Source of the DNA: Calamus simplicifolius | Lineage: Eukaryota; Streptophyta; Magnoliopsida; Arecales; Arecaceae | Direction: 5' to 3' | DNA length: 64,000 nt | Assembly (NCBI GenBank): GCA_900491605.1 | Contig: UESW01004078.1 | Location: forward strand, 269,125 to 333,124 | In this document: positions 46,238-59,530 of the stretch, piece by piece | Layout of the letters: each line of letters opens with the position of its first letter | How positions within the stretch are numbered: position 1 is the stretch's first letter | Notes under the pieces: model-generated | What the model was told of the DNA's origin: nothing | Seen by the model: the letters and a program-made list of their open reading frames with translations, nothing else | Databases searched by the model: none | Made by a program: the position numbers and the translations under genes

Positions 46238-48130
46238 ATCATCATCTAGTCGAGTGTCTCATTGTCGACGCGTGGAGAGGGAAAAATAAACTAGAAGTGA
46301 AATCAGCTGATTGGCAGTGCCCCTGGAGAGGAGAGGGAAAAATAAAAATAATTATAAATTAAAAAAAAAAAAAACAGAGTGGCAGTGAAATCAGAGTGGT
46401 CAATATTTGGGTATCCAGATTATTTAGAGCAGTCAAAAACTAATCTCTTTATTATAGAGCCTGGATCGTCATTTTCATGCGTAAGATATATAAATTTGCA
46501 TGGTTGTGGTTCTAAAAATGGATATTATTAAAACTTTCAATGATTGATTCCTTTATTTCCTTCTATTTTTCTTGAAAATCCGAATGTAATGCCAGGTAGA
46601 GCTTCTAACAAATTATAGTCACTAGAGAAGACTTGAATAAATGTTACCGTGTTAAATTTTTGACCGTAAATATACAACATTTGTCCTAATACAGTCCATT
46701 ACTGCAGTTTGATTGGCATTCCTTTTTGTTTTAACTGATATATATAATTTTGTATATATTATGACATAGAGGCATTTTTGATCTCCAAGGGCTTGGGAGA
46801 GGTGTTTGGAGGAGAAAAGAGAAAAAAAGTAAAGAAAAAATATTAAAATGTTTTTTAAGAGTTTCTAAATGGTCAAATAAAGGGTTTATGAGAGTTTTTA
46901 ATGCCTTCTTAAACTTGTCAACTATAATAATTTTTAAATCCCATCAGGGGGTTCATGAGGGTTACTTTACCTTTTTTATTTAATCAGGTATAAAATATTT
47001 TTTTCTTTTAAGGCTGCAAATGGGTGGGGTCAACTTGTGATCCAACTAGGTCCTGACTCAATTCATATTTACAAATCCATAGATGGGTCAAGCTGAAAAT
47101 TCCACTCAATTTAAATTTCAGATCAAATTTGGATTTTATGTTTTTTTTTTTTACTTGATTCGACTTAAACTCGATTTATTTTGATGCATAAACTTAATCA
47201 TATATCTTATTCTCTTTTTTAATTATCTTTATAAATTCATTAAATAAACTCTAATTTAAACTAATTTTCTTCTCATTTTAATAACTAGATCTTCTTCCAT
47301 ATTTTTTCTCTTATTATTTGAATGGAATTAAGAGTTTTTGAATCAAATTTAAGTTGATACTTTTTAATCTCATCTAAGTTTTTATTGGATCTATGTTTAA
47401 CTATCAATTACTAGATTTTAATAATAAAAAATAGTTAAATGCTTAACTCAAATGCATTTTGAATTGGATCCAAATAGATTCAAATGACTTGTTGATCTAG
47501 AATTCCTTTCATTTACCCGACCCACTCAACAAATGTGTTAGATCCAAGTTTAAAATCGAGACGAAGATCTAACTATTTGTAGCCCTATTTCCTTCCTATA
47601 TTTTTTAAACAATAAAAGTATTTTAACATCAATTTTTATTGTTTTTTTATTTTAATGTGGCATTTGGTTTGCAGTAATGTAATATTATTATAAATCTTAT
47701 GTTCTTAATGATCTTGTACTTAATAATCAGATTCTTAAAAATAGCTAGTTATTGTATTTTTATAATAATAAAATATGATAATTAGTTTATTATATTTTAA
47801 ATTTTATTATAAATCTTTTTTAAACTTTTAAATGGCCCTCTCCTTCTTTTACTATAATATAAAATGTTCTAATAAAACTTAATATTCTTTATAAGCTGAT
47901 TTTAAAATATTATACATTTAAATATTATAATATTAATATATTGTATATGATAGTATATTATATATTATTAAATATCTCATTATATAATATATGTTAATAT
48001 GTATATATAAATATTTAGTAAAATATTATAATAATTTAATATACAAGAAGGTCATAAATATTGATAATTTAAAAATTAAAATATTAATATTATATTATTA
48101 ATATAATCACAGATTGTCAATGGTAATGGG
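46238..48130. other. AT-rich flank of unit 1
   Basis: Sequence following the TR-GAG 5' LTR, beginning ATCATCATCTAGTCGAGTG. It is the likely continuation of the PP2C downstream sequence that was split by the insertion. No gene is supported. It holds the hAT-like foldback at 47009-47589. Confidence 0.5.
47009..47589. mobile_element. hAT-like non-autonomous element (MITE), unit 1
   Basis: Left terminus TAAGGCTGCAAATGGGT and right terminus (reverse complement) TAGGGCTACAAATAGTT form short inverted repeats. Flanks TTTTCTTT and TTTCCTTC could be a decayed 8-bp target-site duplication, as made by hAT transposases. There is no coding sequence. The same element is at 56999-57583. Confidence 0.55.
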
Positions 48131-48243
<113 letters not shown>

Positions 48244-48542
48244 GGTCCTTTGGTTCTTTGTTTTTGATGCATGTGAACCGACTACTAAAAAGGAATAAAA
48301 AGATATTTTGATTGATTATAATCTATTATTATCATCATCATTATTATATTATTATTATTATTTCTAGTCTACCAACAAATTTTACTTTTATTTTGAAATC
48401 AACTAGATAAATTGACCGTAGGACTGAAAATAGGATTTTTTACACGGCAGAATATGAGGTCTGTCCTATCATTCAATCGGATCTCTCACAAGGAAAAAGA
48501 ATTTTATATAAGTCTTTTAGTTTTGTATTTATAAGATTCATA

Positions 48543-49775
48543 CACTATAAAAAATATTGAAATAGTGATGCAAATTTAGCGACACATCATTACGTCGCTA
48601 AATTGCGACACTTTGCGACGCCTCTGTGACAACAAAATATTGCGACGCAATTAGCGACGCATTAGCGACTCAATAAATCAAAAATTAAAAAAATTAATTT
48701 TTTATTTAACGACGCAAATAATGCATCGCAATATTTTTAAATTAATTTTTTATAAAATATAAATATGAGAAAAAAATATTGCGACGCAACTCAATGCGTC
48801 GCAATGTTTTTAAAAGAATTAAATATGTTAAATAGAGACGCATTAGCGACGCAATAAATCAGAAAATTAGAAAAATTATTTTTAATTTAGCGACGTACCA
48901 ATTACGTTGCAAATAATTTAAATAAAATTAATTTTTATAAAATATAAATATTAGAAAAAAATATTGCGACGCAACTCAATGCGTCGCAATTTTTTAAAAA
49001 ATTAAATATGTTAAATAGCGACGCATTAGCGATGTAATAAATCAAAAAATTAAAAAAATTATTTTTTAATTTAGCAACGCAATAACTGCATCGCAATTAT
49101 TTGAAATAAAATTAATTTTTATAAAGTATAAATATGAGAAAAAATAATTGCGATGCAACACAATGCGTCGTAATATTTTTAAAAAATTTAATTATATTAA
49201 ATAGCGACGCAATAAATCAAAAAATTAAAAAATTATTTTTAATTTAGTGACGCAATAATTACGTCACAATTATTTTAAATAAAATAAATTTTATAAAATA
49301 TAATTATGAGAAAAAAATATTGCGACTCAATTCAGTGCGTCGTAATATTTTTAAAAAAATTAATTATGTTAAATAGCGACGCATTAGCGACGAAATAAAC
49401 CAAAAATTAGGAAATTATGTTTTAATTTAGCGACACACTTGTCGCATCGTAATTATTTTAAATAAAATTAATTTTTATATAATATAATTATCATATTAAA
49501 AATTGCGATGCAACCCTTTGCGTCGCATATTTTTAAAAAAATTAATTATGTTAAATAGCGATCGGTCCGAAATCGGTCGTGGCCGATCGGAATCAGGGCT
49601 TGGATCGATCGCAATCGTCGGATCGTTGCCGATTGGACCGATGCCATGGTCCGATATCGGTCGTGGCCGATCGGGATCACAGCTTGAATCGATCGCAATC
49701 ATCGAATCGTCGGCGATCGGATCGATCGTCACGGTCTGAGATCAGTCGTGGTTGATCGGGATCATGGCTTGAATT
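48543..49775 (+). mobile_element. Truncated left end of a CACTA transposon, unit 1
   Basis: It starts CACTATAAAAAATATTG, a mutated form of the CACTACAAGAAAA terminus seen at 58551. Subterminal repeats TTGCGACGCAA and TTAGCGACGCA recur in both orientations to 49560, then 2.5 copies of the 85-bp GATC-rich repeat. The element is cut at the duplication junction (49812) and has no right end. Confidence 0.88.
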
Positions 49776-49812
49776 TTGATTGGATTTTTGATTGGAATAA
49801 AAATAACTAGTT

Positions 49813-50026
49813 ACTGGATGTGTTCATTTTATTGGATTTTGTCTGCAAATACTCCTCGGAATGGAAGGAGAGAGATATGCTCTCTCCCTTCTTGACTAAA
49901 GCCAAAGTGGCACTCAGAAATATCCTGTTGAAGAAGCGAGGTCATGTAAATCGAGTTTCTGCCAGCTGTAGCTTGCACGCAAAGCAAAACCAAGAAGTCA
50001 TGGATGAGGCCGTTCTTTTACTCCCC
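49813..50026 (+). repeat. Second copy of the PP2C 3' segment
   Basis: Copy of 40627-40840, with differences such as GCCTGC to GTCTGC and GGAAGCAG to GGAAGGAG. Here it continues to ACTCCCC, directly before the complete 3' LTR of the TR-GAG element. It carries no PP2C catalytic exon and should not be called a gene. Confidence 0.88.
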
Positions 50027-51755
50027 TGATGACACATGATCACCTTTTCTGAACGTTAAAAACAGAGGTGCTTCTTGAATTCTCACTTCATCGGAGTGCC
50101 TATAAAAAAGTTTCAGAATCGAAGAAGATCTTCGGTGAGACCCTCCGATGGCCAAGTTAGTGACTAAGGTCATAGCTGAAGAAGGGCTCGAATGAGCCCT
50201 ATTTTTTATATGGAAAAGAGGGATCTTCGAGAGAAGGAATCCCTTTTAGAGTTGAGATGGCGATTTTGGGGGTTATCGCGCATACCTGTTTGGTGAGTGG
50301 ATTCACCTTTTTATAGGGGTTGACTCTGATATGATCACGTGGGATTGCGTGAGTCAGAAGATCTGCAGAGCCCTTGCGTGAACCTGGGCTGGTCGGTGGG
50401 TTACGTCCCATCAGCAGCTGGGCTGTTGGGCGGCGCGAGTCTGGCGTTGTTGGGCGGCGCGCGTCAGAGAGGCGGTTTCTTGAACCGCTAGGGCTAATCT
50501 GGCGGGAACTGAAGAATCCCGTCTTATCAGGGCCGAGCTGGGTCGACCCGAGATGGCTGGAGCCCACCCCGCCGGCAAGGCAGTACCGTGGCGGGGCTGA
50601 ATCGGCGGACTGGAGATGCCGGGGCCGAGTCGGGCCGGCCAGGGATGGCCTTGGCCGACTCGGTATGACTGAAGACGCTGGGGCCGAGTCGGGCCGGCCT
50701 GGGGTGGCCTTGGCCGACTCGGTGGGACTGGAGACGCCGAGCCGAGTCGGGCCGGCCTGGGATGGCCTTGGCCGACTCGGCGGAGCTGGAGGCGCCGGGG
50801 CCGAGTCGGGCCGGCCGGGGATGGCCTTGGCCGACTCGGCGGGACTGGAGGCGCCGGGGCCGAGTCGGGCCGGCCGGGGATGGCCTTGGTCGACTCGGCG
50901 AGACTTGAGACGCCGGGGCCGAGTCAGAGAGCGTCGGGGTTGACTGGGAGGTGCCGGGCAGGCTTAGCTTGAACACGCCGGAGTCGACTGGGAAGTGTCG
51001 GGGCTGGCTGGGAAGCGCCGTGGCCGCCGAGCTTGGAGGCACAGGGGGCCGGCTAGGAAGATGTCGGGGCCACCTGGGAGGTGTCGGGGCCGCCTAGCTG
51101 GGACACACCGGGGCCGGCTGGGAAGATGCTGGGGGCGCCTGGGAAGTGCTGGGCCGGCTAAGAAGTTGCCGGGCCGCCTGGGAAGATGTCGGTGCCGCCT
51201 TGGAGGATGCCGGGGCCGCATGGCTTGGAGGTGTAGGGGGCCGGCTAAGAAGTTGCCGGGCCACTTGTGAAGGCGTCGGGGCCGGCTAGGAAGTGTCGGG
51301 GCCGGCTGGGAACCGGGGCCGCTTGGGAGAAGCCAGGGCCGCCTGGGAAGCGCCGGGGCCGCCTAGCTTGGACACACCGGGGCCGGATGGGAAGATGCCA
51401 GGGCCGGCTGGGAGGATGTCGGGGCCGCCTGGCTTGGAGTAGGGGCCGGCTAGGGAGATGCTGCTGCCGCCTTGGAGGATGCCGGGGCCGCCTGACTTGG
51501 AGAAGTAGGGGCCGACTGGGAAGGTGCCGGGGCTGCCTGGGAGGTGCTGGGCCGCCTAGCTTGGACACGCCGTGGTCGGCTGGGAAGTGCCGGGGCCGCC
51601 TAGCTTGGAAGTCGGGGCCGCCGGTCTTGGAGGCGTCGGCCTTTGGGGCCGTCGGTCTTGGAGATGTCGGCCTTTGGGGCCGTCGGTCTTGGAGCCGTCG
51701 GCCTTTGGGGCCGTCCAAAAAATTTTATTTTTCATGGGGTCAACTGGCCCCATCA
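50027..51755 (-). repeat. 3' LTR of the TR-GAG element, unit 2
   Basis: 1729 bp. It differs noticeably from the 5' LTR (for example GATCATGTGTCATCA against GATCGAGCGTCATCA at the end), with many C-to-T type changes near 50035-50200. The insertion is therefore much older than the segmental duplication. Confidence 0.88.
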
Positions 51756-52074
51756 AATGCCCCCCACACTCCTTGAGCTTGCGTGCTCTGCATCAGCTAA
51801 GCGAAAGGAGTGTAGAACTTCAAGAAATTTTTTGGAGGCAAATTGATTACCTTACGCCCGCCACTGAAAGCAGCATACGCTAACTTTTGGGGGACACTCG
51901 TTAGTTAGCCGTTGAGGCAAGGATGAAGCCGATGAGGCCTTTTGAACCCCGGAGGGTGACCAGAGGGCACTTGGGCCAGGCTCAGGTGCCTTTTTCTTCA
52001 AAGAAATTGGTTTCCTTCTGCAGGGTTGATCTGCCCCCCCCCAGGAAACTCTGTTGATTGGAATCCGCAGGTCT

Positions 52075-52615
52075 TGAGCTTGAGGGTGCCGACACGGAGC
52101 CAGTCTTGGGTGCCGACGCGGAGTCGGTCTTTGGTGCCGACGTGGGGTCGGTCTTTGTTACCGATGCGGAGTCGGTCTTTGGTGGTTTTCCTATAACGCA
52201 TTCAGATACTAATAAAAAGAAACCTTTTCTTAGTGTAGTATACTTAGCTTTTTCGCAGCTGTTTGCCTTCGCGGGTCTTTGGTGCCGATGCGGAGTCGGT
52301 CTTTGTCGCCGACGCAGAGTCGTCTTTGTGCCGACGCGGAGTCGGTCTTTGTTGCCGATGCGGAGTCGGTCTTTGTTGCGGACGCGGAGTCGGTCTTTGT
52401 GCCGACGCAGAGTCGGTCTTTGTTGCCGACACGGAGTCGGTCTTTGGTGCCGACGCGGAGTCGATCTTTGTTGCCGACGCGGAGTCGGTCTTTGTTGCCG
52501 ACGTGGAGTCGATCTTTGTGCCGACGCGGAGTCGGTCTTTGGCGCCGATGCGGAGTCGGTCTTTGTTGCCGACGCGGAGCCGGTCTTTGGTGCCGACGCG
52601 GAGCCGATCTCTGCT
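52075..52615. repeat. 27-28-bp minisatellite in the TR-GAG interior, unit 2
   Basis: Same array as at 42060-42610 with single-base differences, for example a base missing near 52321 that changes the frame. Confidence 0.85.
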
Positions 52616-52910
52616 TAAGAAATATACTCATCCCAAGAGCGTGATAAAACAAGGATATTCTGAATAATACTTTATTTAAGAATCAGCAAGCTACTGACAA
52701 TACCATCCGCGTTCCGAATGCGGAGGAGAAGCTTCTCATCTTGATGCCAGCTTGCTTCCTTCCATCGGCTTCTCGAGCTGCTGCTCGCCCCTCATGAGAT
52801 CATGCTATTGTTCCTTCCGTTGGGGCATTGTTGATGCAAATCTGAGGCGCTGGAGGTGGCGACGCACCCGGGGCCGTGAGATTTCCTCGAATGAACTTGC
52901 CCAAGTGGCC

Positions 52911-54366
52911 CTACTGGACAAACTTTTCAATGGCCCTCTTCAAATGGCGGCAATCTTCGGTGTCATGTCTATAGTCTTGGTGATACCGGCAGTAAAGCTC
53001 TATGTTGTGGGGGTTTACTGACTTTAGGGGACGTGGGCGTTGAAAGTAAGGCTCCTCCTCAATCTCTAGCAGGATGTGGGAGATCGGAGCCGTGAGAGGA
53101 GTAAACCGCCCCTTAGGAACCAACGCCTGAGGCCGGTGGTCAAAGCGATGGGGTGGTTCGAGTTGCCTGGATCGTTCCTCAGCTGGTTCCGTGGGCATCG
53201 GCTTCTTGTTGGAACTCCTGTCGGCTTCCCTTCTGGACGAGTCAGCCTCGTTGGCGCGGATGTACTTCTGTGCCCGACTTAGCAACTCGGCGTAGAAGCC
53301 GGGAGGCTTTTTGTCCAGAGAAAAGGTAAAGCGGGATGGAAGGAGTCCCCACTTCAGCGCCAGGGTGGCCACCGCATCGTCGAGATGGTAGACCTCGAGG
53401 GCGGCGGTTTTGAATCGGGACACGAAGTCCCGCAGTGACTCTCCTTCCTTCTGGCGGACGGAGAAGAGGCTGTCTGCCACCCTTGGGATCCGGCGGTAGG
53501 CGTCAAAGTGGGCAAAAATGCCCTCTCCAGCTCCCGGAAGGAGTCGATGCTGTGAGGGGGCAGGCGTGAGTGCCATGCACGGGCGGCCTTCCGCAGAGTG
53601 GCGGGGAAGGCTTTGCAGAGAAGGGTGTCTGAAGCGCCCTGGATTTGCATCATTGCTTTGTAACTCTTGAGGTGGTCGAGGGGGTCGGTCGTACCGTCGT
53701 ACGGGTCCACCTGGGGGAAGCGGAACCTGGAGGGAATCGGTTCCTCCAGTATGCGGCGAGTGTAAGGAGGACGAGTGTCGGACTCTTCCTCCGGCTGATG
53801 GTTGATCTTCTTGGCGAGCTCGTCGAGGCACCTGTTGTACTCCTCCAGGCGTTCCTCCGCCTGGCGGTTGATCGTCGGGGCCCTCCAAGATGGCTCGGAG
53901 GAAGAAGAAGAAGAGGAGGCAGAAGGAGATGGAGACGGAAGTCGGGACTTCCGCCTGGGTTCCTCGTGATGATGTGGCTTGGGAGGAAACTCGTTGGGGC
54001 CGTGGTCAGGGGATCGTGGCCGCTTAGAGGGCTCGCGTCGAGGCTTCCTAGGGGAAACTTGACGTCGGCCGGTACCTCGCCGACTGGCCTCCCGCCGAGG
54101 AGAACCTCCCCCCGCCGACTGTTGACTGGCGAGGGGAGCGGTCTGATGCTGGGTGGCCACGGACTGTTGCTGCTTGAGCCCGTGGACCATGGCAGTGAGA
54201 TTCTGGACTTGCTGGGAGAGAGTTGCCAGCTGCTCCACTGTTTGGACGGCGGTGGGCAGGCGACCGAAGGGTCGGCAGCAGGGGGATTGGCCTCCTGCTG
54301 CCTAACCGGTGAGGGAAGTCCCGTCGGGCAGCTGACGGAGGTGTTCTGGGCTCGCGTCACCACCAT
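52911..54366 (-). pseudogene. gag of the TR-GAG element, unit 2 (frameshifted)
   Basis: It starts MVVTRAQNTSVSCPTGLPSP at 54366. The frameshifts near 54245 and 53517 are shared with unit 1, so they predate the duplication. The frame between them (54238-53354) stays open, unlike unit 1. The core domain and YCRYHQDYRHDTEDC are the same. It ends at the same TAG after IEKFVQ. Confidence 0.85.
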
Positions 54367-54454
54367 GGCTTTTGAAAGAAGAGAGGGGATGAAAGATGTA
54401 GCTTAGGGAGAACGTTCGCTACGTTTTCTTATCCCCCTTCCTGGCGTGCCAATC

Positions 54455-56213
54455 TGATGACGCTCGATCACCTCTCCTGGAGGTCGGGAACGGAGGTGCT
54501 TCTCGAATCCTCGCTTCGCCGGGGTGCCTGCAAAGAAGTCCCGGGACCGGAGGGGGTCTCCGACGGGACCCTCCGATGGCCAAGTTAGTGACTGAGGTCA
54601 CAGCTGAAGAAGGGCTCGAGTGAGCCCTATTTTTTGTGTGGAAAAGAGGGATCTCCGAGAGGAGGAATCCCTTTTAGAGTTGAGATGGCGATTTTGGGGG
54701 TTATCGCGCATACCTGTTTGGTGAGTGGATTCACCTTTTTATAGGGGTTGACCCTGGTATGATCACATGGGATTGCGTGAGTCAGAAGATCTACAGAGCC
54801 CTTGCGTGAATCTGGGCTGGTCGGTGGGTTACATCCCATCAGCAGCAGGGATGTTGGGCGGCGCGAGTCTGGCGTTGTCGGGCGGCGCGCGTCAGAGAGG
54901 CGGTTTCTTGAACCATTGGGGCTGATCTGGCGGGAACTGGAGAATCCCGTCTTATCAGGGCCAAGCTGGGTCGACCCGAGATGGTTGGGGCCCACCCGCC
55001 AGCAAGGCAGTGCCGTGGCGGGGCCGAATCGGCAGACTGGAGACGCCGGGGCCGAGTCAGGCCGGCCAGGGATGGCCTTGGACGACTCGGCATGACTGGA
55101 GACGCCGGGGCCGAGTCGGGCCGGCCTGGGATGGCATTGGCCGACTCGGCGGGACTGGAGACGCCGGGGCCGAGTCGGGCCAGCCTGGGATGGCCTTGGC
55201 CGACTCGGCGAGACTTGAGATGCCGGGGCCGAGTCGGAGAGTGCCGGGGTTGACTGGGAGGTGCCGGGGCAGGCTTAGGTTGAACACGTCGGGGCCAGCT
55301 GGGAAGTGCCGGGGCCGGCTGGGAAGCGCCGTGGCCGCCGAGCTTGGAGGCGCAGGGGGCCGGCTAGGAAGATGCCGGGGCCACCTGGGAGGTGCCGGGG
55401 CCGCCTAGCTGGGACACGCCGGGGCCGACTGGGATGATGCCAGGGGTGCCTGGGAAGTGCTGGGGCCGGCTAAGAAGTTGCCGGGCCGCCTGGGAAGATG
55501 CTGGTGCCGCCTGGGAGGATGCCGGGGCCGCCTGGCTTGGAGGTGTAGGGGGCCGGCTAGGAAGTGCCGGGGTCGGCTGGGAACCAGGGCCGCCTGGAAG
55601 AAGCCGGGGCCGCCTAGCTTGGACACACCGGGGCCGGATGGGAAGATACCGGGGCTGGCTGGGAGGATGCCGGGGCTGCCTGGCTTGGAGTAGGGGCCGG
55701 CTAAGGAGATGTCGGTGCCGCCTTGGAGGATGCTGGGGCCGCCTGGCTTGGAGAAGTAGGGGCCGGCTGGGAAGATGCCGGAGCCGCCTGGGAAGGTGCC
55801 GAGGCCGCCTGGGACGTGCTGGGCCGCCTAGCTTGGACACGCCGTGGCCGGCTGGGAAGTGCCGAGGCTGCCTAGCTTGGAAGTGCCGGGGCCGCCGGTC
55901 TTGGAGGCGTCGGCCTTTGGGGCCGTTGGGTGTCTGGTGTCGGTCTTTGGGGCCGTTGGTCTTGGAGCCGTCGGGGTGTCGGCCTTTGGGGCCGTCGGTC
56001 GTCGGGTGTCAGCCTTTGGGGCCGTCGGTCTTGGAGGTATCGGCCTTTGGGGCTGTCGGTCGTCGGGTGTCGGCCTTTAGGGCCATCGGTCTTGAAGATG
56101 TCGGCCTTTGGGGCCGTCGGGTGTCGGCCTTTAGGGCCGTTGGTCTTGGAGCCGTCGGCCTTTGGGGCCGTCCAAAAAATTTTATTTTTTCATGGGGTCA
56201 ACTGGCCCCATCA
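54455..56213 (-). repeat. 5' LTR of the TR-GAG element, unit 2
   Basis: 1759 bp, very similar to 44447-46232 but about 27 bp shorter, through loss of repeat modules near 55970. TATA box at 54734-54744 (minus). Confidence 0.88.
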
Positions 56214-56218
56214 CCCCC

Positions 56219-58196
56219 ATCATCATCTAGTCGAGTGTCTCATTGTCGACGCGTGGAGAGGGAAAAATAAACTAGAAGTGAAATCAGCTGATTGGCAGTG
56301 CCCCTGGAGAGGAGAGGGAAAAATAAAAATAATTATAAATTAAAAAAAAAAAAAAACAGAGTGGCAGTGAAATCAGAGTGGTCAATATTTGGGTATCCAG
56401 ATTATTTAGAGCAGTCAAAAACTAATCTCTTTATTATAGAGCCTGGATCGTCATTTTCATGCGTAAGATATATAAATTTGCATGGTTGTGGTTCTAAAAA
56501 TGGATATTATTAAAACTTTCAATGATTGATTCCTTTATTTCCTTCTATTTTTCTTGAAAATCCGAATGTAATGCCAGGTAGAGCTTCTAACAAATTATAG
56601 TCACTAGAGAAGACTTGAATAAATGTTACCGTGTTAAATTTTTGACCGTAAATATACAACATTTGTCCTAATACAGTCCATTACTGCAGTTTGATTGGCA
56701 TTCCTTTTTGTTTTAACTGATATATATATAATTTTGTATATATTATGACATAGAGGCATTTTTTGATCTCCAAGGGCATGTTTGGGAGAGGTGTTTGGAG
56801 GAGAAAAGAGAAAAAAGTAAAGAAAAAATATTAAAATGTTTTTTTAAGAGTTTCTAAATGGTCAAATAAAGGGTTTATGAGAGTTTTTAATGCCTTCTTA
56901 AACTTGTCAACTATAATAATTTTTAAATCCCATCAGGGGGTTCATGAGGGTTACTTTACCTTTTTTATTTAATCAGGTATAAAATATTTTTTTTCTTTTA
57001 AGGCTGCAAATGGGTGGGGTCAACTTGTGATCCAACTAGGTCCTGACTCAATTCATATTTACAAATCCATAGATTGGGTCAAGCTGAAAATTCCACTCAA
57101 TTTAAATTTCAGATCAAATTTGGATTTTATGTTTTTTTTTTTACTTGATTCGACTTAAACTCGATTTATTTTGATGCATAAAACTTAATCATATATATCT
57201 TATTCTCTTTTTTTAATTATCTTTATAAATTCATTAAATAAACTCTAATTTAAACTAATTTTTCTTCTCATTTTAATAACTAGATCTTCTTCCATATTTT
57301 TTCTCTTATTATTTGAATGGAATTAAGAGTTTTTGAATCAAATTTAAGTTGATACTTTTTAATCTCATCTAAGTTTTTATTGGATCTATGTTTAACTATC
57401 AATTACTAGATTTTAATAATAAAAAATAGTTAAATGCTTAACTCAAATGCATTTTGAATTGGATCCAAATAGATTCAAATGACTTGTTGATCTAGAATTC
57501 CTTTCATTTACCCGACCCACTCAACAAATGTGTTAGATCCAAGTTTAAAATCGAGACGAAGATCTAACCTATTTGTAGCCCTATTTCCTTCCTATATTTT
57601 TTAAACAATAAAAGTATTTTAACATCAATTTTTATTGTTTTTTATTTTAATGTGGCATTTAGTTTGCAGTAATGTAATATTATTATAAATCTTATGTTCT
57701 TAATGATCTTGTACTTAATAATCAGATTCTTAAAAATAGCTAGTTATTGTATTTAGTTTATAATAATAAAATATGATAATTAGTTTATTATATTTTTAAA
57801 TTTTATTATAAATCTTTTTTAAACTTTTAAATGGCCCTCTCCTTCTTTTACTATAATATAAAATGTTCTAATAAAACTTAATATTCTTTATAAGCTGATT
57901 TTAAAAATATTATACATTTAAATATATAATATATTTAATATATTGTATATGATCTAGTATATATTATATTATTAAATATCTCATTATATAATATATGTTA
58001 ATATGTAATATATAATATTTAGTAAAATATTATATAATAATTAATATACAAGAAGGTCATAAATATTGATAATTTAAAAATTAAAATATTAAATATTATA
58101 TTAATATTAATATAATCACAGATTGTCAATGGTAATGGGTTACCACGAACTCAACAGTTTTTTTCTTATCCTTCTTTCCTTTCAATCGATAGAGGA
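56219..58196. other. AT-rich flank of unit 2
   Basis: Same as 46238-48130 apart from small indels. About 55 bp (58143-58197, containing CACGAACTCAACAG and CAATCGATAGAGG) are missing from unit 1, where the TA run is longer. Confidence 0.6.
56999..57583. mobile_element. hAT-like non-autonomous element (MITE), unit 2
   Basis: Duplicate of the element at 47009-47589 with the same termini and a few indels. Confidence 0.55.
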
Positions 58197-58197
58197 T

Positions 58198-58238
<41 letters not shown>
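58198..58238. repeat. (TA)n(GA)n compound microsatellite, unit 2
   Basis: Shorter allele of the tract at 48133-48240, with about 11 TA units followed by about 8 GA units. Confidence 0.9.
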
Positions 58239-58239
<1 letters not shown>

Positions 58240-58550
58240 CGTGAGATCCTTTGGTTCTTTGTTTTTGGATGCATGTGAACCGACTACTAAAAAGGAATAA
58301 AAAGATATTTTGATTGATTATAATCTGTTATTATCATCATCATTATATATTATTATTATTATTATTTCTAGTCTACCAACAAATTTTACTTTTATTTTGA
58401 AATCAACTAGATAAATTTGGATGACCGTAGGACTGAAAATAGGATTTTTTACACGGCAGAATATGAGGTCTGTCCTATCATTCAATCGGATCTCTCGTAG
58501 GAAAAAGAATTTTATATAAGTCTTTTAGTTTCGTATTTATAATATCCATA

Positions 58551-59530
58551 CACTACAAGAAAATATTAAAATAACGACGTAAAATTAGCGACGCTAAATT
58601 ATGATCACTTTGCGATGCCTCCGTGACAATAAAATATAGCGATAAAATCAAAAAAATTAATTTTTTATTTAGCGACGCAAATAATGCATCGCAATATTTT
58701 TAAATTAATTTTTTATAAAATATAAATATGAGAAAAAAATATTGTGACGCAACTCAGTGCGTCGCAATACTTTTAAAAAGAATTAAATATGTTAAATAGC
58801 GACGCATTAGCGACGCAATAAATCAGAAAATTAGAAAAATTATTTTTAATTAGCGACACAATTGCATCGCAAATAATTTAAATAAAATTAATTTTTATAA
58901 AATATAAATATTAGAAAAAAATATTGCGACACAACTCAATGCGTCGCAATGTTTTTAAGAAAATTAAATATGTTAAATAGCAACGCATTAGCGACGCAAT
59001 AAACCATAAAATTAAAAAAATTATTTTTTAATTTAGCGTCGCAATAACTGCATCGTAATTATTTGAAATAAAATTAATTTTTATAAAGTATAAATATGAG
59101 AAAAAATAATTGCGATGCAACACTGTGCGTCGCAATGTTTTTAAAAAAATTAATTATATTAAATAGCGACGCAATAAACCAGAAAATTAGAAAATTTATT
59201 TTTAATTTAGCAATGCAATATTTGCATCGCAATTATTTTAAATAAAATAAATTTTTATAAAATATAATTATAAGAAAAAAATATTGCGACGCAATTCAGT
59301 GCGTCGTAATATTTTTTAAAAAATTAATTATGTTAAATAGCAACGCATTAGCGATGCAATAAACCAAAAAATTAGAAAAATTATGTTTTAATTTAGTGAC
59401 GCACTTATCGCATCGCAATTATTTTAAATAAAATTAATTTTTATATAATACAATTATCATATTAAAAAATTACAATGCAACCCTTTGCGTCGCAATGTTT
59501 TTAAAAAAATTAATTATGTTAAATAGCGAT
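58551..59530. repeat. CACTA left terminal repeat and subterminal repeat region
   Basis: Starts with the CACTA terminus. About ten short motifs such as TTAGCGACGCA, ATTGCGACGCAA and TGCGTCGCAAT occur in both orientations, spaced by AT-rich DNA at roughly 100-bp intervals. In En/Spm such subterminal repeats bind the TNPA protein; binding here is inferred. Confidence 0.85.

Larger units (their letters stand above)
50027..56213 (-). mobile_element. Complete non-autonomous TR-GAG LTR retrotransposon, unit 2
   Basis: 6187 bp with both LTRs: 5' LTR 56213-54455 and 3' LTR 51755-50027. Flanks are TCCCC (50022-50026) and CCCCC (56214-56218), a target-site duplication with one mismatch. The interior of 2.7 kb holds a primer site, gag, minisatellite and polypurine tract only. 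It would depend on enzymes from a relative such as the Tat element at 10773. Confidence 0.9.

Noticed and set aside
44794..46362. Open frames rich in Gly, Arg, Pro in the LTR repeats (also 50374-51776 and 54802-56343)
   Set aside because: Repeat-derived; multiple overlapping frames and no start context or domain.
49820..50029. Apparent 69-residue gene similar to one at 40635-40874
   Set aside because: It is the duplicated PP2C 3' segment without catalytic exons; conservation reflects recent copying.
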